Shown piece after piece: positions 24,351-31,415 of a DNA stretch of 64,000 nucleotides. The translations under genes and the position numbers were made by a program. Source of the DNA: a virus. Numbering within the stretch: position 1 is the stretch's first letter; each line of letters starts with the position of its first letter. The stretch covers positions 1-64,000 of the IMG/VR virus record IMGVR_UViG_3300044646_001937; one strand, 5' to 3'. The notes beneath the pieces were generated by a model, which was not told the origin of the DNA, did not search any database, and saw only the letters and a list, made by a program, of their open reading frames with translations.

Positions 24351-25376
24351 ATGGCTATTATTCGCCCATCTATCAAATTCGAAGGCTCAGAACTAAACCT
24401 AACCGCATCATCCACTCCGTATATTAAAGAAGGTGTCCGTAAGGCGGTATTCAACAAATCCACAAACCAAGAGGGTGCATATCTGTACTTCTTACCAGGT
24501 TACGCGGCTGACGCTTCTGGTAATGGTGTGTGGTACAAGAGGATTAGTGTGCGTACAGACTTTGGTATTAACTTCAAAGAGAGATACTATATTCCCAACA
24601 GAGCTGAGGACCCTGCAGAGTACTTTGCGTTCAACTTCAGGACCTTGTACCCTAATGAGGCAAAGGTTACAGAGCAGGAAGTCAATGGCAAGAAGTTCAA
24701 GAAATATCCAAACTATGGCCGTGTAACTGACCGCGTTTTATACAATGTGGCATTTGCGCAAAACCTTCAAGCTGGAGCACATGTGTTGGACTTGCCGTTG
24801 CGCAATGGTGCAGACATCCTAATGAACTGGCTGGAGGGCAAGGACATGCATGGCAATTCCCGCAATCCTGTCAATGATCCAGACTGCTGCGTTCCTGTGT
24901 TTGTAAAGCTGAAGGAGAACAGTGCTAATCCATGGATGGTTCAGGTTGAAAATAATTCTCCTGTAAGACTGCCTGAGCAGTTGGCAGACAGCGATTATTT
25001 GTATAACCTTGACGATGTGCTGGTACAAAGATCGAAAGAAGAAATCATTGCAAAGCTGCGTGAAATGTATAGTTCTGATGTGTTCGAAGATTGTATGAAC
25101 GGCTACCCTGGCTTTGGTGGTAAGAAATCTAGCGCGCAATCGCAACAATTTCAACCACCTGCAACTAGACCAGAGCCTAAAGCTGCACCAGTTGCTACAG
25201 TACCAGTACTAGATATTCCCAAAGCTGCCATAGATATTCCTAAAGCTTCAATCACAGCGCCGGTGGCAGCTATTAATCCGCCACCATCAATCGACATGTC
25301 AGCACTACCTCAGAACCCTATGAGCGCAGGAAAGCTAAGCAGAGAAGAAGCTCTTAGGTTTATTAATCAGCAGTAA
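24351..25376 (+). CDS. Probable single-stranded DNA-binding protein (gp32-like)
   Basis: 341 residues, directly upstream of UvsX, where T4-type phages keep gp32-like functions. The core shows beta-rich OB-like sequence (GAYLYFLPGYAAD, RISVRTDFGINF, RYYIPNRAEDP, CVPVFVKLKENSANPW). The C-terminus is a long Pro/Ala/Ile-rich linker ending KLSREEALRFINQQ, like the tails that SSBs use to bind partners. I see no zinc-binding CxxC, which gp32 has, so the assignment is moderate. Confidence 0.62.
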   Translation: MAIIRPSIKFEGSELNLTASSTPYIKEGVRKAVFNKSTNQEGAYLYFLPGYAADASGNGVWYKRISVRTDFGINFKERYYIPNRAEDPAEYFAFNFRTLYPNEAKVTEQEVNGKKFKKYPNYGRVTDRVLYNVAFAQNLQAGAHVLDLPLRNGADILMNWLEGKDMHGNSRNPVNDPDCCVPVFVKLKENSANPWMVQVENNSPVRLPEQLADSDYLYNLDDVLVQRSKEEIIAKLREMYSSDVFEDCMNGYPGFGGKKSSAQSQQFQPPATRPEPKAAPVATVPVLDIPKAAIDIPKASITAPVAAINPPPSIDMSALPQNPMSAGKLSREEALRFINQQ

Positions 25377-25381
25377 TAATT

Positions 25382-26593
25382 ATGGATTTTGACGCATATT
25401 TAAACTCAATCAAAAAGGGATTCGGTAAAACGTTCAAGGCTGAAGCAGTTAACCTGGATCTAAACACTGTAGATAAAGAATTGCCTCCTACTGGGATTGT
25501 TCTAGACAATCCCCTATTGGAGTATGCATTCGACCGTAGGTTTATGGCCTACGGTCGGTGCTATTTGCTGTACGGCAAGAAGGGTTGTGCTAAAACATCT
25601 CTATTGTTTGATCTAGCAAAAACATTCCAGAAAGCTGGAGGCAAGATGTTCTGGATAGAGACTGAGAATGCTCCTGACTTCAGGTACATGGAGCTTCAGG
25701 GAGTTGATCCTTCCGGAGTCATTTATCATAACCCTAAATCGCTAGAGGAAGCACTAACCCTGTGCAAAATCACTATCGAAAACTATGCGAAGTACAGTGA
25801 TGGTAAGACACCCATCATGGTTGCTCTGGATAGTATTGCTGGTGCAAGCACAGATTACGAGCGAGACCAGGATGTGATCGGACAAACCAAGGTGGGCGAG
25901 CATGCAAAGCTCATGAGCGCCTTCTACAGAAACATTATTCCATACCTAGAGTGTGAGAATATGGTTTTTGTAGCTACCAATCAGTTAAAAGAACAAATTG
26001 GTGGGATGACAGGGTTTGGTACAGAAAAGCCTGAGGCGTTGATTGGCGGCGAAGCTCAGCGCTTTAACTCTACATACCAATTCAAGGTTGCCAGGATTAA
26101 AGACATCCTTCAAGAGGACCATATGGGGGTTAAGCGTAAGGCTGGGTCCACCCATACACTGACGGTTAAGCGAAACAAGCTTGGTCGTGAGGGTAACAGT
26201 CAGAAGATTGAGATCGACCTGTATATCAAGGGCGGGGCTGATTACTACTCACCGCTGGTTAGAAGATTAGGGGACGAGTACTCGTCTCTCATTCAAAAGT
26301 CAGGTGGCTGGTACACATGGAAAACTTCAGATGTGCCGTTTATCCTGAATGTGGAGGGTAAGGAGGCTAAAGCAGACATCGACACTAAAAAGAACTTCAG
26401 AGAACAGGAGCTGGGTTATCTGATAGCTAATAGTAGTGTCGCTAAAGAGATAATTCGTGAGGCTTTCACTATCCCAGATATGCCAACTAGAGAAACAGAA
26501 GAAGAGATCGCGAAGAGTAATAAGTCTAAACGTAAGCGCACTTCAGAGTTAGAAAGTGCGCCTCTTGTAGCCGATGACGCATCATATGACTAA
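25382..26593 (+). CDS. uvsX: UvsX/RecA-like recombinase
   Basis: RecA-superfamily strand-exchange protein. Walker A YGKKGCAKTS (residues ~62-71), Walker B MVALDSIAGAS (residues ~142-152) and FVATNQLKEQIGG (~198-210) lie in the order expected; the last matches the DNA-binding L-loop neighbourhood of RecA/UvsX. Gly-rich Walker A has Cys-Ala in place of the usual Ser/Thr-Gly. 403 residues matches phage UvsX. C-terminus is Lys/Ser-rich. It lies next to the putative ssDNA-binding protein and a RuvC-like resolvase. Confidence 0.9.
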   Translation: MDFDAYLNSIKKGFGKTFKAEAVNLDLNTVDKELPPTGIVLDNPLLEYAFDRRFMAYGRCYLLYGKKGCAKTSLLFDLAKTFQKAGGKMFWIETENAPDFRYMELQGVDPSGVIYHNPKSLEEALTLCKITIENYAKYSDGKTPIMVALDSIAGASTDYERDQDVIGQTKVGEHAKLMSAFYRNIIPYLECENMVFVATNQLKEQIGGMTGFGTEKPEALIGGEAQRFNSTYQFKVARIKDILQEDHMGVKRKAGSTHTLTVKRNKLGREGNSQKIEIDLYIKGGADYYSPLVRRLGDEYSSLIQKSGGWYTWKTSDVPFILNVEGKEAKADIDTKKNFREQELGYLIANSSVAKEIIREAFTIPDMPTRETEEEIAKSNKSKRKRTSELESAPLVADDASYD

Positions 26594-26595
26594 TA

Positions 26596-26784
26596 ATGAG
26601 TAACGAGTACCTGCAAAAGCTAAAAGAAGTTGAGAAGCTGATAGCTAAGATGGATTTGCCATTGTATCGTAAAACTGTAAAGCACAACGATGATGCTAGG
26701 TGGCTTAAAAACAATCTATCAGTCAGAAATAGCCAGCATAAAAACTACCTTAAGGTTATAGAGATACTCGATACAATAATCTAG
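26596..26784 (+). CDS. Small basic hypothetical protein, 62 aa
   Basis: Starts 2 nt after UvsX. Lys/Asn-rich, helical, perhaps a UvsY-like accessory by position, but too short (62 aa) and with no motif to support that. A terminator follows at once. Confidence 0.55.
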   Translation: MSNEYLQKLKEVEKLIAKMDLPLYRKTVKHNDDARWLKNNLSVRNSQHKNYLKVIEILDTII

Positions 26785-26790
26785 AACCCT

Positions 26791-26826
26791 ACCTGCCATG
26801 AGTCCAATCCTCTCGGCAGGTTTTTT
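26791..26826 (+). terminator. Rho-independent terminator, abutting the next start
   Basis: Stem ACCTGCC / GGCAGGT with an inner GAG/CTC pairing, then TTTTTT. The following ATG begins 4 nt after the T-run, so the next gene needs either read-through or its own start signals inside the terminator. Confidence 0.85.
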
Positions 26827-26829
26827 ATT

Positions 26830-27351
26830 ATGAACATCTATATAGGTTTCGATAACGGTGTAACTAATAATGGTATAGGCGTAATCACTGATAATAGTGA
26901 AGCAAGCCTGTACCCATTACCTACAAAGCGAGAATTGAGCTATACCAAAGAGGCAAAGCATATCACCAGGATAGACTTTGATGCCTTGTGCGAGATATTT
27001 GAAAAGCTGCGAGCTAAATACTTGGGGGATAACTTTATCGTAGGGCTTGAGAGACCTATGGTAAACAGCACCAGGTTTAATGCGTCTCTGTCAGCTGTCA
27101 GGGCGCTAGAAGCCACGCTGATAGCCGTAGAGCAGCATTCGCTAAGATATGAGTATATTGATAGTAAAGAGTGGCAGAAAGAACTGCTGCCCAAAAATAT
27201 CAAAGGAAGCGACGAGCTGAAGAATGCCAGCCTTGATGTGGGTAAAAGGATGTTCCCAAATCTGGCTATTAAAAAAGACGCTGATGGCCTGCTTATAGCA
27301 GAGTATCTTCGAAGGAAATACAATCCTAGAGTAAAGGCCAAGAAACGATGA
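26830..27351 (+). CDS. RuvC-like Holliday junction resolvase
   Basis: 173 residues of the RuvC/RNase H-like fold. Acidic catalytic residues appear in order: D8 of YIGFDNGVTNNG, E73 of VGLERPMVNSTRF, and the C-terminal pair in KKDADGLLIAEYLRR. Acts on branched recombination or packaging intermediates. No membrane or zinc features. Overlaps the glycosylase-like gene by 4 nt. Confidence 0.82.
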   Translation: MNIYIGFDNGVTNNGIGVITDNSEASLYPLPTKRELSYTKEAKHITRIDFDALCEIFEKLRAKYLGDNFIVGLERPMVNSTRFNASLSAVRALEATLIAVEQHSLRYEYIDSKEWQKELLPKNIKGSDELKNASLDVGKRMFPNLAIKKDADGLLIAEYLRRKYNPRVKAKKR

Positions 27352-28124
27352 GTGTGTATGCTGATGCAGTACAGTTAAACTTCATTACAGGGTACGATAA
27401 GGAGAGCACAGAGAACACAGAAAACTTTGAGTTCTGGGATAGTGGTTATAATCTGGTCAATAGAAAGAAAACCAGATTGCCCATATACAAAAACGCAGAA
27501 GCGTTCTTTAACGCACTAGACAGTGCAGAGATTAGCAGATACAAAAACTACTGGGAAAGCATTACTCCTAGAAACGATAGTGATAGATTTAGACGATGGT
27601 TGTTTGCATTCATGAGTGTACACACATCATGGAAATCTAACTTAAACGGCTACCAGGCTGTCAAAGACTGGTGGACATGGCTTAATCAGAGTGAACACCT
27701 ACTAGCAAAGATTAGCGACAGTAGGGTAGGTATGCAGAACAACAGGCTGAAATATCTAACAGAGTTCAGCTATAAATTCTGGGCTAACCCATCAGACTAT
27801 AAGAAAGATAAAACTGAATCCTGGACAGGCTTCAGGGATAGACTAAAAGATAGTATTCTAGGTCTAGGTGCAGCCAAGACAAGTTTTGCTATTGAGATGT
27901 GCTATCCTAACATAGCGGAAGTCACATGCTTCGATACACACATGTTTCAGGTTTATGGGCTAGATCAGACTAAAGATGCTAGACATTATCATAATATAGA
28001 ACAGCATTGGATAGATATGTGCAAAATGTGGAATGTCCCACCGTATATTGCACGATGCATATTTTGGGATAAAAAACAAGGTCACCAGGACAGTAGGTAC
28101 TGGAGCCACATCTTAGAAAAATAA
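27348..28124 (+). CDS. HhH-GPD DNA glycosylase-like protein
   Basis: 258 residues. The segment SILGLGAAKTSFAIEM followed about 14 residues later by CFDTHMFQVYG matches the helix-hairpin-helix (GxGxKT) and catalytic Asp (VDTHVxR) of the HhH-GPD family, which excise damaged bases. The preceding Lys is not visible at the expected place, and there is no Fe-S Cys cluster, so it may be a monofunctional glycosylase or an inactive relative. Located between a RuvC-like nuclease and small basic genes. Confidence 0.6.
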   Translation: MSVYADAVQLNFITGYDKESTENTENFEFWDSGYNLVNRKKTRLPIYKNAEAFFNALDSAEISRYKNYWESITPRNDSDRFRRWLFAFMSVHTSWKSNLNGYQAVKDWWTWLNQSEHLLAKISDSRVGMQNNRLKYLTEFSYKFWANPSDYKKDKTESWTGFRDRLKDSILGLGAAKTSFAIEMCYPNIAEVTCFDTHMFQVYGLDQTKDARHYHNIEQHWIDMCKMWNVPPYIARCIFWDKKQGHQDSRYWSHILEK

Positions 28125-28128
28125 CAAT

Positions 28129-28434
28129 ATGACAAAGCAAATCAAAACAACCAGCATCCTAAACAAAAAAAACTATGAACTCCTTATTGACACCTTGAAT
28201 AAGATGGTGAATAACGGCTTGGTAGAAATCTTCAGTGTAGATGGAGAGACAAGATATAAGTTGACTAGCAGAAAAGCTCCCCGCTCGAACAATGGTGATG
28301 CTGCCAGGAAAGCGTGGGTCACAAGACGCAGGATGGCTGCAGAATTAAAACAAAAACGAGTAAACGCAGCTAAAAAAGCAGTTGAAACAAGACGCAGAAA
28401 TATGGCTTTACAAAAGAACGCTGTTTCGCGATAA
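28129..28434 (+). CDS. Very basic small protein, possible DNA-binding, 101 aa
   Basis: An N-terminal ~50 residues look like a small helical winged-helix type domain, followed by a Lys/Arg-rich tail with the internally repeated pattern ARKAWVTRRRMAA ... AKKAVETRRRNMA. Such tails bind nucleic acid. Not recognised. Confidence 0.65.
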   Translation: MTKQIKTTSILNKKNYELLIDTLNKMVNNGLVEIFSVDGETRYKLTSRKAPRSNNGDAARKAWVTRRRMAAELKQKRVNAAKKAVETRRRNMALQKNAVSR

Positions 28435-28441
28435 TTTAAAA

Positions 28442-28705
28442 ATGCCTGATGACTCATACGAAAGCTGGAACGAAGATGCTGAAGATGAAAGTGATATGCA
28501 TCAAAATCCTGAAAGACAGCAGCACATAGAGATTCAAAAGCTATTCTCTGAAATGGAGAAAAAAGCTAAAAAATCAATGCGCTACTTAGAGCTAGAAGGA
28601 TTTGTCGAAAAAACAGATACTCCTGGCGTTTATAAATATACGCCAGAAGGGTTGTTTCTAGCACAACAACAGTATAAAAAGATGCAAGACGATGGGTTGA
28701 TTTAG
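28442..28705 (+). CDS. Hypothetical protein, 87 aa
   Basis: Acidic N-terminus, then a helical segment ELEGFVEKTDTPGVYKYTPEG that looks like a winged-helix wing (GxYxxTPEG). This and the preceding protein may be two small DNA-binding proteins made together. Start ATG 7 nt after the previous stop. Confidence 0.65.
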   Translation: MPDDSYESWNEDAEDESDMHQNPERQQHIEIQKLFSEMEKKAKKSMRYLELEGFVEKTDTPGVYKYTPEGLFLAQQQYKKMQDDGLI

Positions 28706-28955
28706 GCAAAAGATTTCTCAACAACCACAAACCCACTGGTATTAGGCGCGGTGCATCAGATGGAAAGTAATCACCTGTAAGTCCTGTTGAGAGCGTGACA
28801 CATGCGTAACATGCGGCGACGGCTGCAGAAACTGTGTGACAGCCTGAGAGAAGGCAATTGCGACACATGCCACTCTGAAAAATTCGGAGTGTTTGGTCCG
28901 GGAATACTCGGACGACTAAGTTGTGTGACACTGGGAGAGACTAGATAATTTTAAT
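28706..28955 (+). other. Non-coding spacer before the tRNA cluster with several hairpins
   Basis: About 250 bases without a convincing gene. It contains hairpins such as ACTCTGAA-AAA-TTCGGAGT (28871-28890 region) and GTCCG...CGGAC, and a block TGACACTGGGAGAGACTAGA that recurs at 29285. A 48-codon frame from 28802 crosses these hairpins and is probably fortuitous. This may be a structured leader or the relic of degraded tRNAs. Confidence 0.5.
28925..28945 (+). repeat. Spacer repeat, copy 1
   Basis: GTGACACTGGGAGAGACTAG recurs almost exactly at 29283 (GCGACACTGGGAGAGACTAG); both copies lie 10-25 nt before a tRNA, so the repeat may be a processing or recombination signal in the cluster. Confidence 0.6.
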
Positions 28956-29029
28956 CGCGGGATAGTGAAGTGGTAAAATAGGAGTCTCATAAGCTCCAGT
29001 CCCAGGTTCGATTCCTGGTCCCGCAACCA
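28956..29029 (+). tRNA. tRNA-Met(CAU), initiator-like
   Basis: Acceptor CGCGGGA pairs with TCCCGCA but the first pair is C1:A72, the mismatch typical of bacterial initiator tRNA. Anticodon loop CTCATAA, T-arm CCAGG-TTCGATT-CCTGG and encoded CCA are present. The anticodon stem lacks the three consecutive G:C pairs of initiators and the D-arm is poorly paired, so it may be a degenerating or unusual initiator tRNA. Confidence 0.78.
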
Positions 29030-29033
29030 ATTT

Positions 29034-29118
29034 GGGTAGTTCGCATAGCGGCTATTGCAGGAGACTGTAAATCTCCCCTCTTCGGAGACCGATGGTTCGA
29101 GTCCATCACTGCCCACCA
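29034..29118 (+). tRNA. tRNA-Tyr(GUA)
   Basis: Acceptor GGGTAGT/ACTGCCC, anticodon loop CTGTAAA, long variable arm (CTCTTCGGAG) and encoded CCA. A normal type II tyrosine tRNA. Confidence 0.92.
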
Positions 29119-29119
29119 A

Positions 29120-29194
29120 GCCAGCATAGCTCAGTGGTAGAGCATTGGTTTTGTAAACCAACGGTCGTCGGTTCAATCCCGACTGCTGGCTCCA
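29120..29194 (+). tRNA. tRNA-Thr(UGU)
   Basis: Acceptor GCCAGCA/TGCTGGC, anticodon loop TTTGTAA, standard D and T arms, encoded CCA. It begins one base after the preceding tRNA, so the two are made from one precursor. Confidence 0.92.
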
Positions 29195-29308
29195 TGTTTT
29201 CTCCTCCAATTGGAGAGCGACACCTGCTGGTGGCTCAGTGCCGCCAAGCCCTGATTGGGTCCATCCCTGTTTGGGAAGTGGTGCGACACTGGGAGAGACT
29301 AGACATAT
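29195..29308 (+). other. Inter-tRNA spacer with hairpins and repeat copy 2
   Basis: 114 bases containing CTCCTCCAATTGGAGAG and the second copy of the block GACACTGGGAGAGACTAG (29285-29302). No coding frame with supporting context and no tRNA found. Perhaps a processing or structured RNA element. Confidence 0.45.
29283..29303 (+). repeat. Spacer repeat, copy 2
   Basis: Near-identical to the block at 28925, differing at one base within 20 (GCGACAC versus GTGACAC). Confidence 0.6.
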
Positions 29309-29383
29309 TCCTAGATAGCTCAATGGTAGAGCATTCGGCTGTTAACCGAACGGTTCCTGGTTCGAGTCCAGGTCTAGGAGCCA
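29309..29383 (+). tRNA. tRNA-Asn(GUU)
   Basis: Acceptor TCCTAGA/TCTAGGA, anticodon loop CTGTTAA, T-arm CCTGG-TTCGAGT-CCAGG, encoded CCA. Complete cloverleaf. Confidence 0.92.
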
Positions 29384-29392
29384 TTCTATATT

Positions 29393-29644
29393 ATGATCAA
29401 TTGGATAGTAACTTTCTTATCGTTGTTTGTAACAGATATACTGTACACCTATTATCTAAAGGCAGTACAGAAAGATGAGGCGTTTAAAGCTAGCCTATGG
29501 ATAACAGTTATTTTTATTGTATCCTGTGTGGCTGTGATACATTATACAACAGACCGTACATTGATGATACCTGCTGCACTAGGAGCTTTTTCTGGTACGT
29601 ATGTAGGTATAAAATACAAAAAAAATGACACCAACGATAGGTAA
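29393..29644 (+). CDS. Small multi-pass membrane protein, 83 aa
   Basis: Three hydrophobic helices (about residues 3-22, 32-50, 56-72) and a Lys/Asn-rich cytoplasmic tail (KKNDTNDR). The gene starts 9 nt after the tRNA-Asn. Inner-membrane protein, function unknown. Confidence 0.7.
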   Translation: MINWIVTFLSLFVTDILYTYYLKAVQKDEAFKASLWITVIFIVSCVAVIHYTTDRTLMIPAALGAFSGTYVGIKYKKNDTNDR

Positions 29645-29843
29645 ATATTACTATATAAACTACCAAGATCACATTGAGCCGGAAGGTTCTTACTTTGGTA
29701 TAGCCAAATGCGTAGATAAATATGAGCGCAATGATAAGGGTGAAAACCTGGAAGCTCCTATGTATGAGTTTGAGCACCCGCTGAAAGATAAAATGGTAAG
29801 GCAGCTATATTTGGCGCAAGAAGTAATCATGGAGGCAAAATGA
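29625..29843 (+). CDS. Hypothetical protein, 72 aa
   Basis: Small beta-like protein (GKYYYINYQDH, SYFGIAKCVDKYE). Overlaps both neighbours. Phage proteins of this kind with K-Y-Y and Y-x-F strands are often SH3-like, but that is only a guess. Confidence 0.62.
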   Translation: MTPTIGKYYYINYQDHIEPEGSYFGIAKCVDKYERNDKGENLEAPMYEFEHPLKDKMVRQLYLAQEVIMEAK

Positions 29844-30142
29844 AAAAAAGACGTAAAAAAGAAGATTGGGAAATTATTGAAACGCGAGGGTCTGTAATAC
29901 TTAAATACAATGAACCCGATTATAGAGTGTTTGACGTTTATTGTGAGCTTGGTAAGTTTAGAGTGATGGACTATGGATATGAACCCTTAGACCGAGAAAT
30001 ATTCTGGCTGCCTGACATAACACAAGTCAGGAGCAATACGGAAGAATATGAGACGGCAGTAATATTGGTAAATGGGTATATTAAAATTATCCACGATAAG
30101 CTGCCTAGCAAAGAAAAGAAAAAATGGCCGCTAGTAGAATAA
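29840..30142 (+). CDS. Hypothetical protein, 100 aa
   Basis: Lys-rich N-terminus then alternating strands (VILKYNEPDYRVFDVYCEL). Its ATG lies 8 nt after GGAGG, one of few SD-like contexts in the window, although that sequence is inside the preceding gene. Not recognised. Confidence 0.65.
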   Translation: MKKRRKKEDWEIIETRGSVILKYNEPDYRVFDVYCELGKFRVMDYGYEPLDREIFWLPDITQVRSNTEEYETAVILVNGYIKIIHDKLPSKEKKKWPLVE

Positions 30143-30145
30143 ATT

Positions 30146-30199
30146 ATGTTACTAATCTTAGTACTAGGAATCGCAGTAGTATTAACCTTTAAAAAATAA
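30146..30199 (+). CDS. Possible 17-aa membrane micropeptide
   Basis: ATG, 15 hydrophobic-rich codons and two Lys (MLLILVLGIAVVLTFKK). Its position in the gap between two tightly packed genes and its typical single-helix sequence make it plausible, but it is too short to be sure. Confidence 0.3.
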   Translation: MLLILVLGIAVVLTFKK

Positions 30200-30203
30200 C
30201 CAC

Positions 30204-30401
30204 ATGAAAATAAATAAAAACGTAGACATCAAAGTAACTCCAGCATGGTGCGCAGCAATTGCTTTTGCCGCATACCCTGTGTTGCTTTTCTTACTGGCCA
30301 TGACCTGTTCTTCGGCAATATTGATGCTTTTATTGCTGTGGCCAATTCCGCCAGTGGTAGCCTACCATATTATCAAAGAGATGAAAAATGAGGCTCAATG
30401 A
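30204..30401 (+). CDS. Small two-helix membrane protein, 65 aa
   Basis: Two hydrophobic segments (about residues 13-30 and 35-52, the second LLLWPIPPVVAYHI) and a short charged tail. Overlaps the kinase gene by 4 nt. Function unknown. Confidence 0.65.
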   Translation: MKINKNVDIKVTPAWCAAIAFAAYPVLLFLLAMTCSSAILMLLLLWPIPPVVAYHIIKEMKNEAQ

Positions 30402-30904
30402 AAGATTTAATGCATATAGGTTTAATTGGGTTAGCTGGAAGCGGTAAAGATACTGCTGCCAGTATTTTGTGCGCTAACCTAAACTATAAAATAGCAAGTT
30501 TCGCAACAGAGCTTAAAAGAACATGTCTGTTCCTTGGCTGGGATGGAGAGAAAGACGCCAGAGGTAGAAAGCTCTTGCAGGACGTAGGTATGGCCTTTAG
30601 AGAGTATTCTGAAGATATATGGGTAGAACTTACGTGCAATAAGCTACTTCCAAATGTTCCTCATGTATTCAGTGACGTAAGGTTCATTAATGAAGCCGAA
30701 TATATTAAAAATAAGCTAAACGGTATTTTAATTCGAATTATACGAAACGATCTTATGCTTACTGAGACGCACGAGCACATAAGTGAATCAGGGCAAGCAG
30801 AAATACCTGTGGACTATGTGATACTGAATGATGGCTCTATAGACGAGCTACAGCAAAAGATATTGCAGATAGTTGAAGAAGAAATATACAAAAGAAAGCT
30901 GTAG
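30398..30904 (+). CDS. Deoxynucleoside monophosphate kinase (T4 gp1-like)
   Basis: 168 residues; P-loop GLAGSGKDTAA at about residues 10-20, an LKRTCLFLGWDGEKD segment and DARGRKLLQDVG typical of phage dNMP kinases, then a C-terminal helix. Phosphorylates dNMPs, often including modified ones, for dNTP supply. No other nucleotide metabolism gene lies nearby. Confidence 0.8.
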   Translation: MKDLMHIGLIGLAGSGKDTAASILCANLNYKIASFATELKRTCLFLGWDGEKDARGRKLLQDVGMAFREYSEDIWVELTCNKLLPNVPHVFSDVRFINEAEYIKNKLNGILIRIIRNDLMLTETHEHISESGQAEIPVDYVILNDGSIDELQQKILQIVEEEIYKRKL

Positions 30905-30912
30905 CGTTGGTA

Positions 30913-31017
30913 ATGAGGCTCGTATGGTTGGGGATTTACTTGACACTGTCGATGTCATTGTTTCTAATCATACGAGCCTTCATATTTAAATTATGCCTGC
31001 CACATATCAAAATATAA
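30913..31017 (+). other. Nested inverted repeat overlapping a possible 34-codon membrane frame
   Basis: Arms GGCTCGTATG (30917-30926) and CATACGAGCC (30969-30978) enclose an inner hairpin TGACA-CTGTCGA-TGTCA. The same bases encode a hydrophobic 34-residue frame from ATG 30913 (RLVWLGIYLTLSMSLFLIIRAF). The structure has no T-run. It is either a regulatory RNA or attenuator before the 30993 gene, or a microprotein, or both. Confidence 0.4.
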
Positions 31018-31409
31018 TAATCACAGAAGAAATCCTAAACAACGAACCCAACTCATTCTTTGTTTATGGAGATAACGCCCAGCGTAAAGGACTTGGAGGA
31101 GCAGCCAAACTGCGCAATCATCCAAGAGCTATAGGTTTTATAACCAAAAAGGAGCCTACCAATAACCAGGGGGCATGCTTTACTCCAGAAGAGTACGCTA
31201 AACCTTTTTTCGATCAGCTAGACCAACTGTCAGCTCATATTAAAAACAGCCCTAATAGTAAGTTCTATGTATCAAAATTAGGATCTGGGCTGGCTAACAG
31301 GTACTGGATATGGGAGAGAGTTATAAGCCATAACCTACAAGACGAATTAGGAGGCTATGACAATGTTGTTTTCTGCTGGGATCAAGATGATGAAAATTTT
31401 AACAAATAA
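30993..31409 (+). CDS. Conserved phage protein, FVYGDNxxxxGxGGAA family
   Basis: 138 residues with FFVYGDNAQRKGLGGAAKLRN and PRAIGFITKKEP, a block I have seen in phage hypothetical proteins now filed as a domain of unknown function (I believe DUF7831-like). The Gly-rich loop suggests nucleotide or ADP-ribose binding, but the macro-domain motif is not clear. Start ATG at 30993 follows the inverted repeat. Confidence 0.72.
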   Translation: MPATYQNIIITEEILNNEPNSFFVYGDNAQRKGLGGAAKLRNHPRAIGFITKKEPTNNQGACFTPEEYAKPFFDQLDQLSAHIKNSPNSKFYVSKLGSGLANRYWIWERVISHNLQDELGGYDNVVFCWDQDDENFNK

Positions 31410-31415
31410 CACTAT

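Noticed and set aside
27348-28124. Certain DNA glycosylase
   Set aside because: Only the hairpin and Asp block match; catalytic Lys is not visible, so it is reported as glycosylase-like.
28802-28948. 48-codon frame in the spacer before the tRNA cluster
   Set aside because: It runs through two hairpins and the repeated spacer block, has no supporting context, and its sequence (Arg/Gly/Cys) looks random; kept as non-coding.
29092-29478. Frame across the tRNA cluster
   Set aside because: It overlaps three complete tRNAs and translates their sequences, so it is an artefact.
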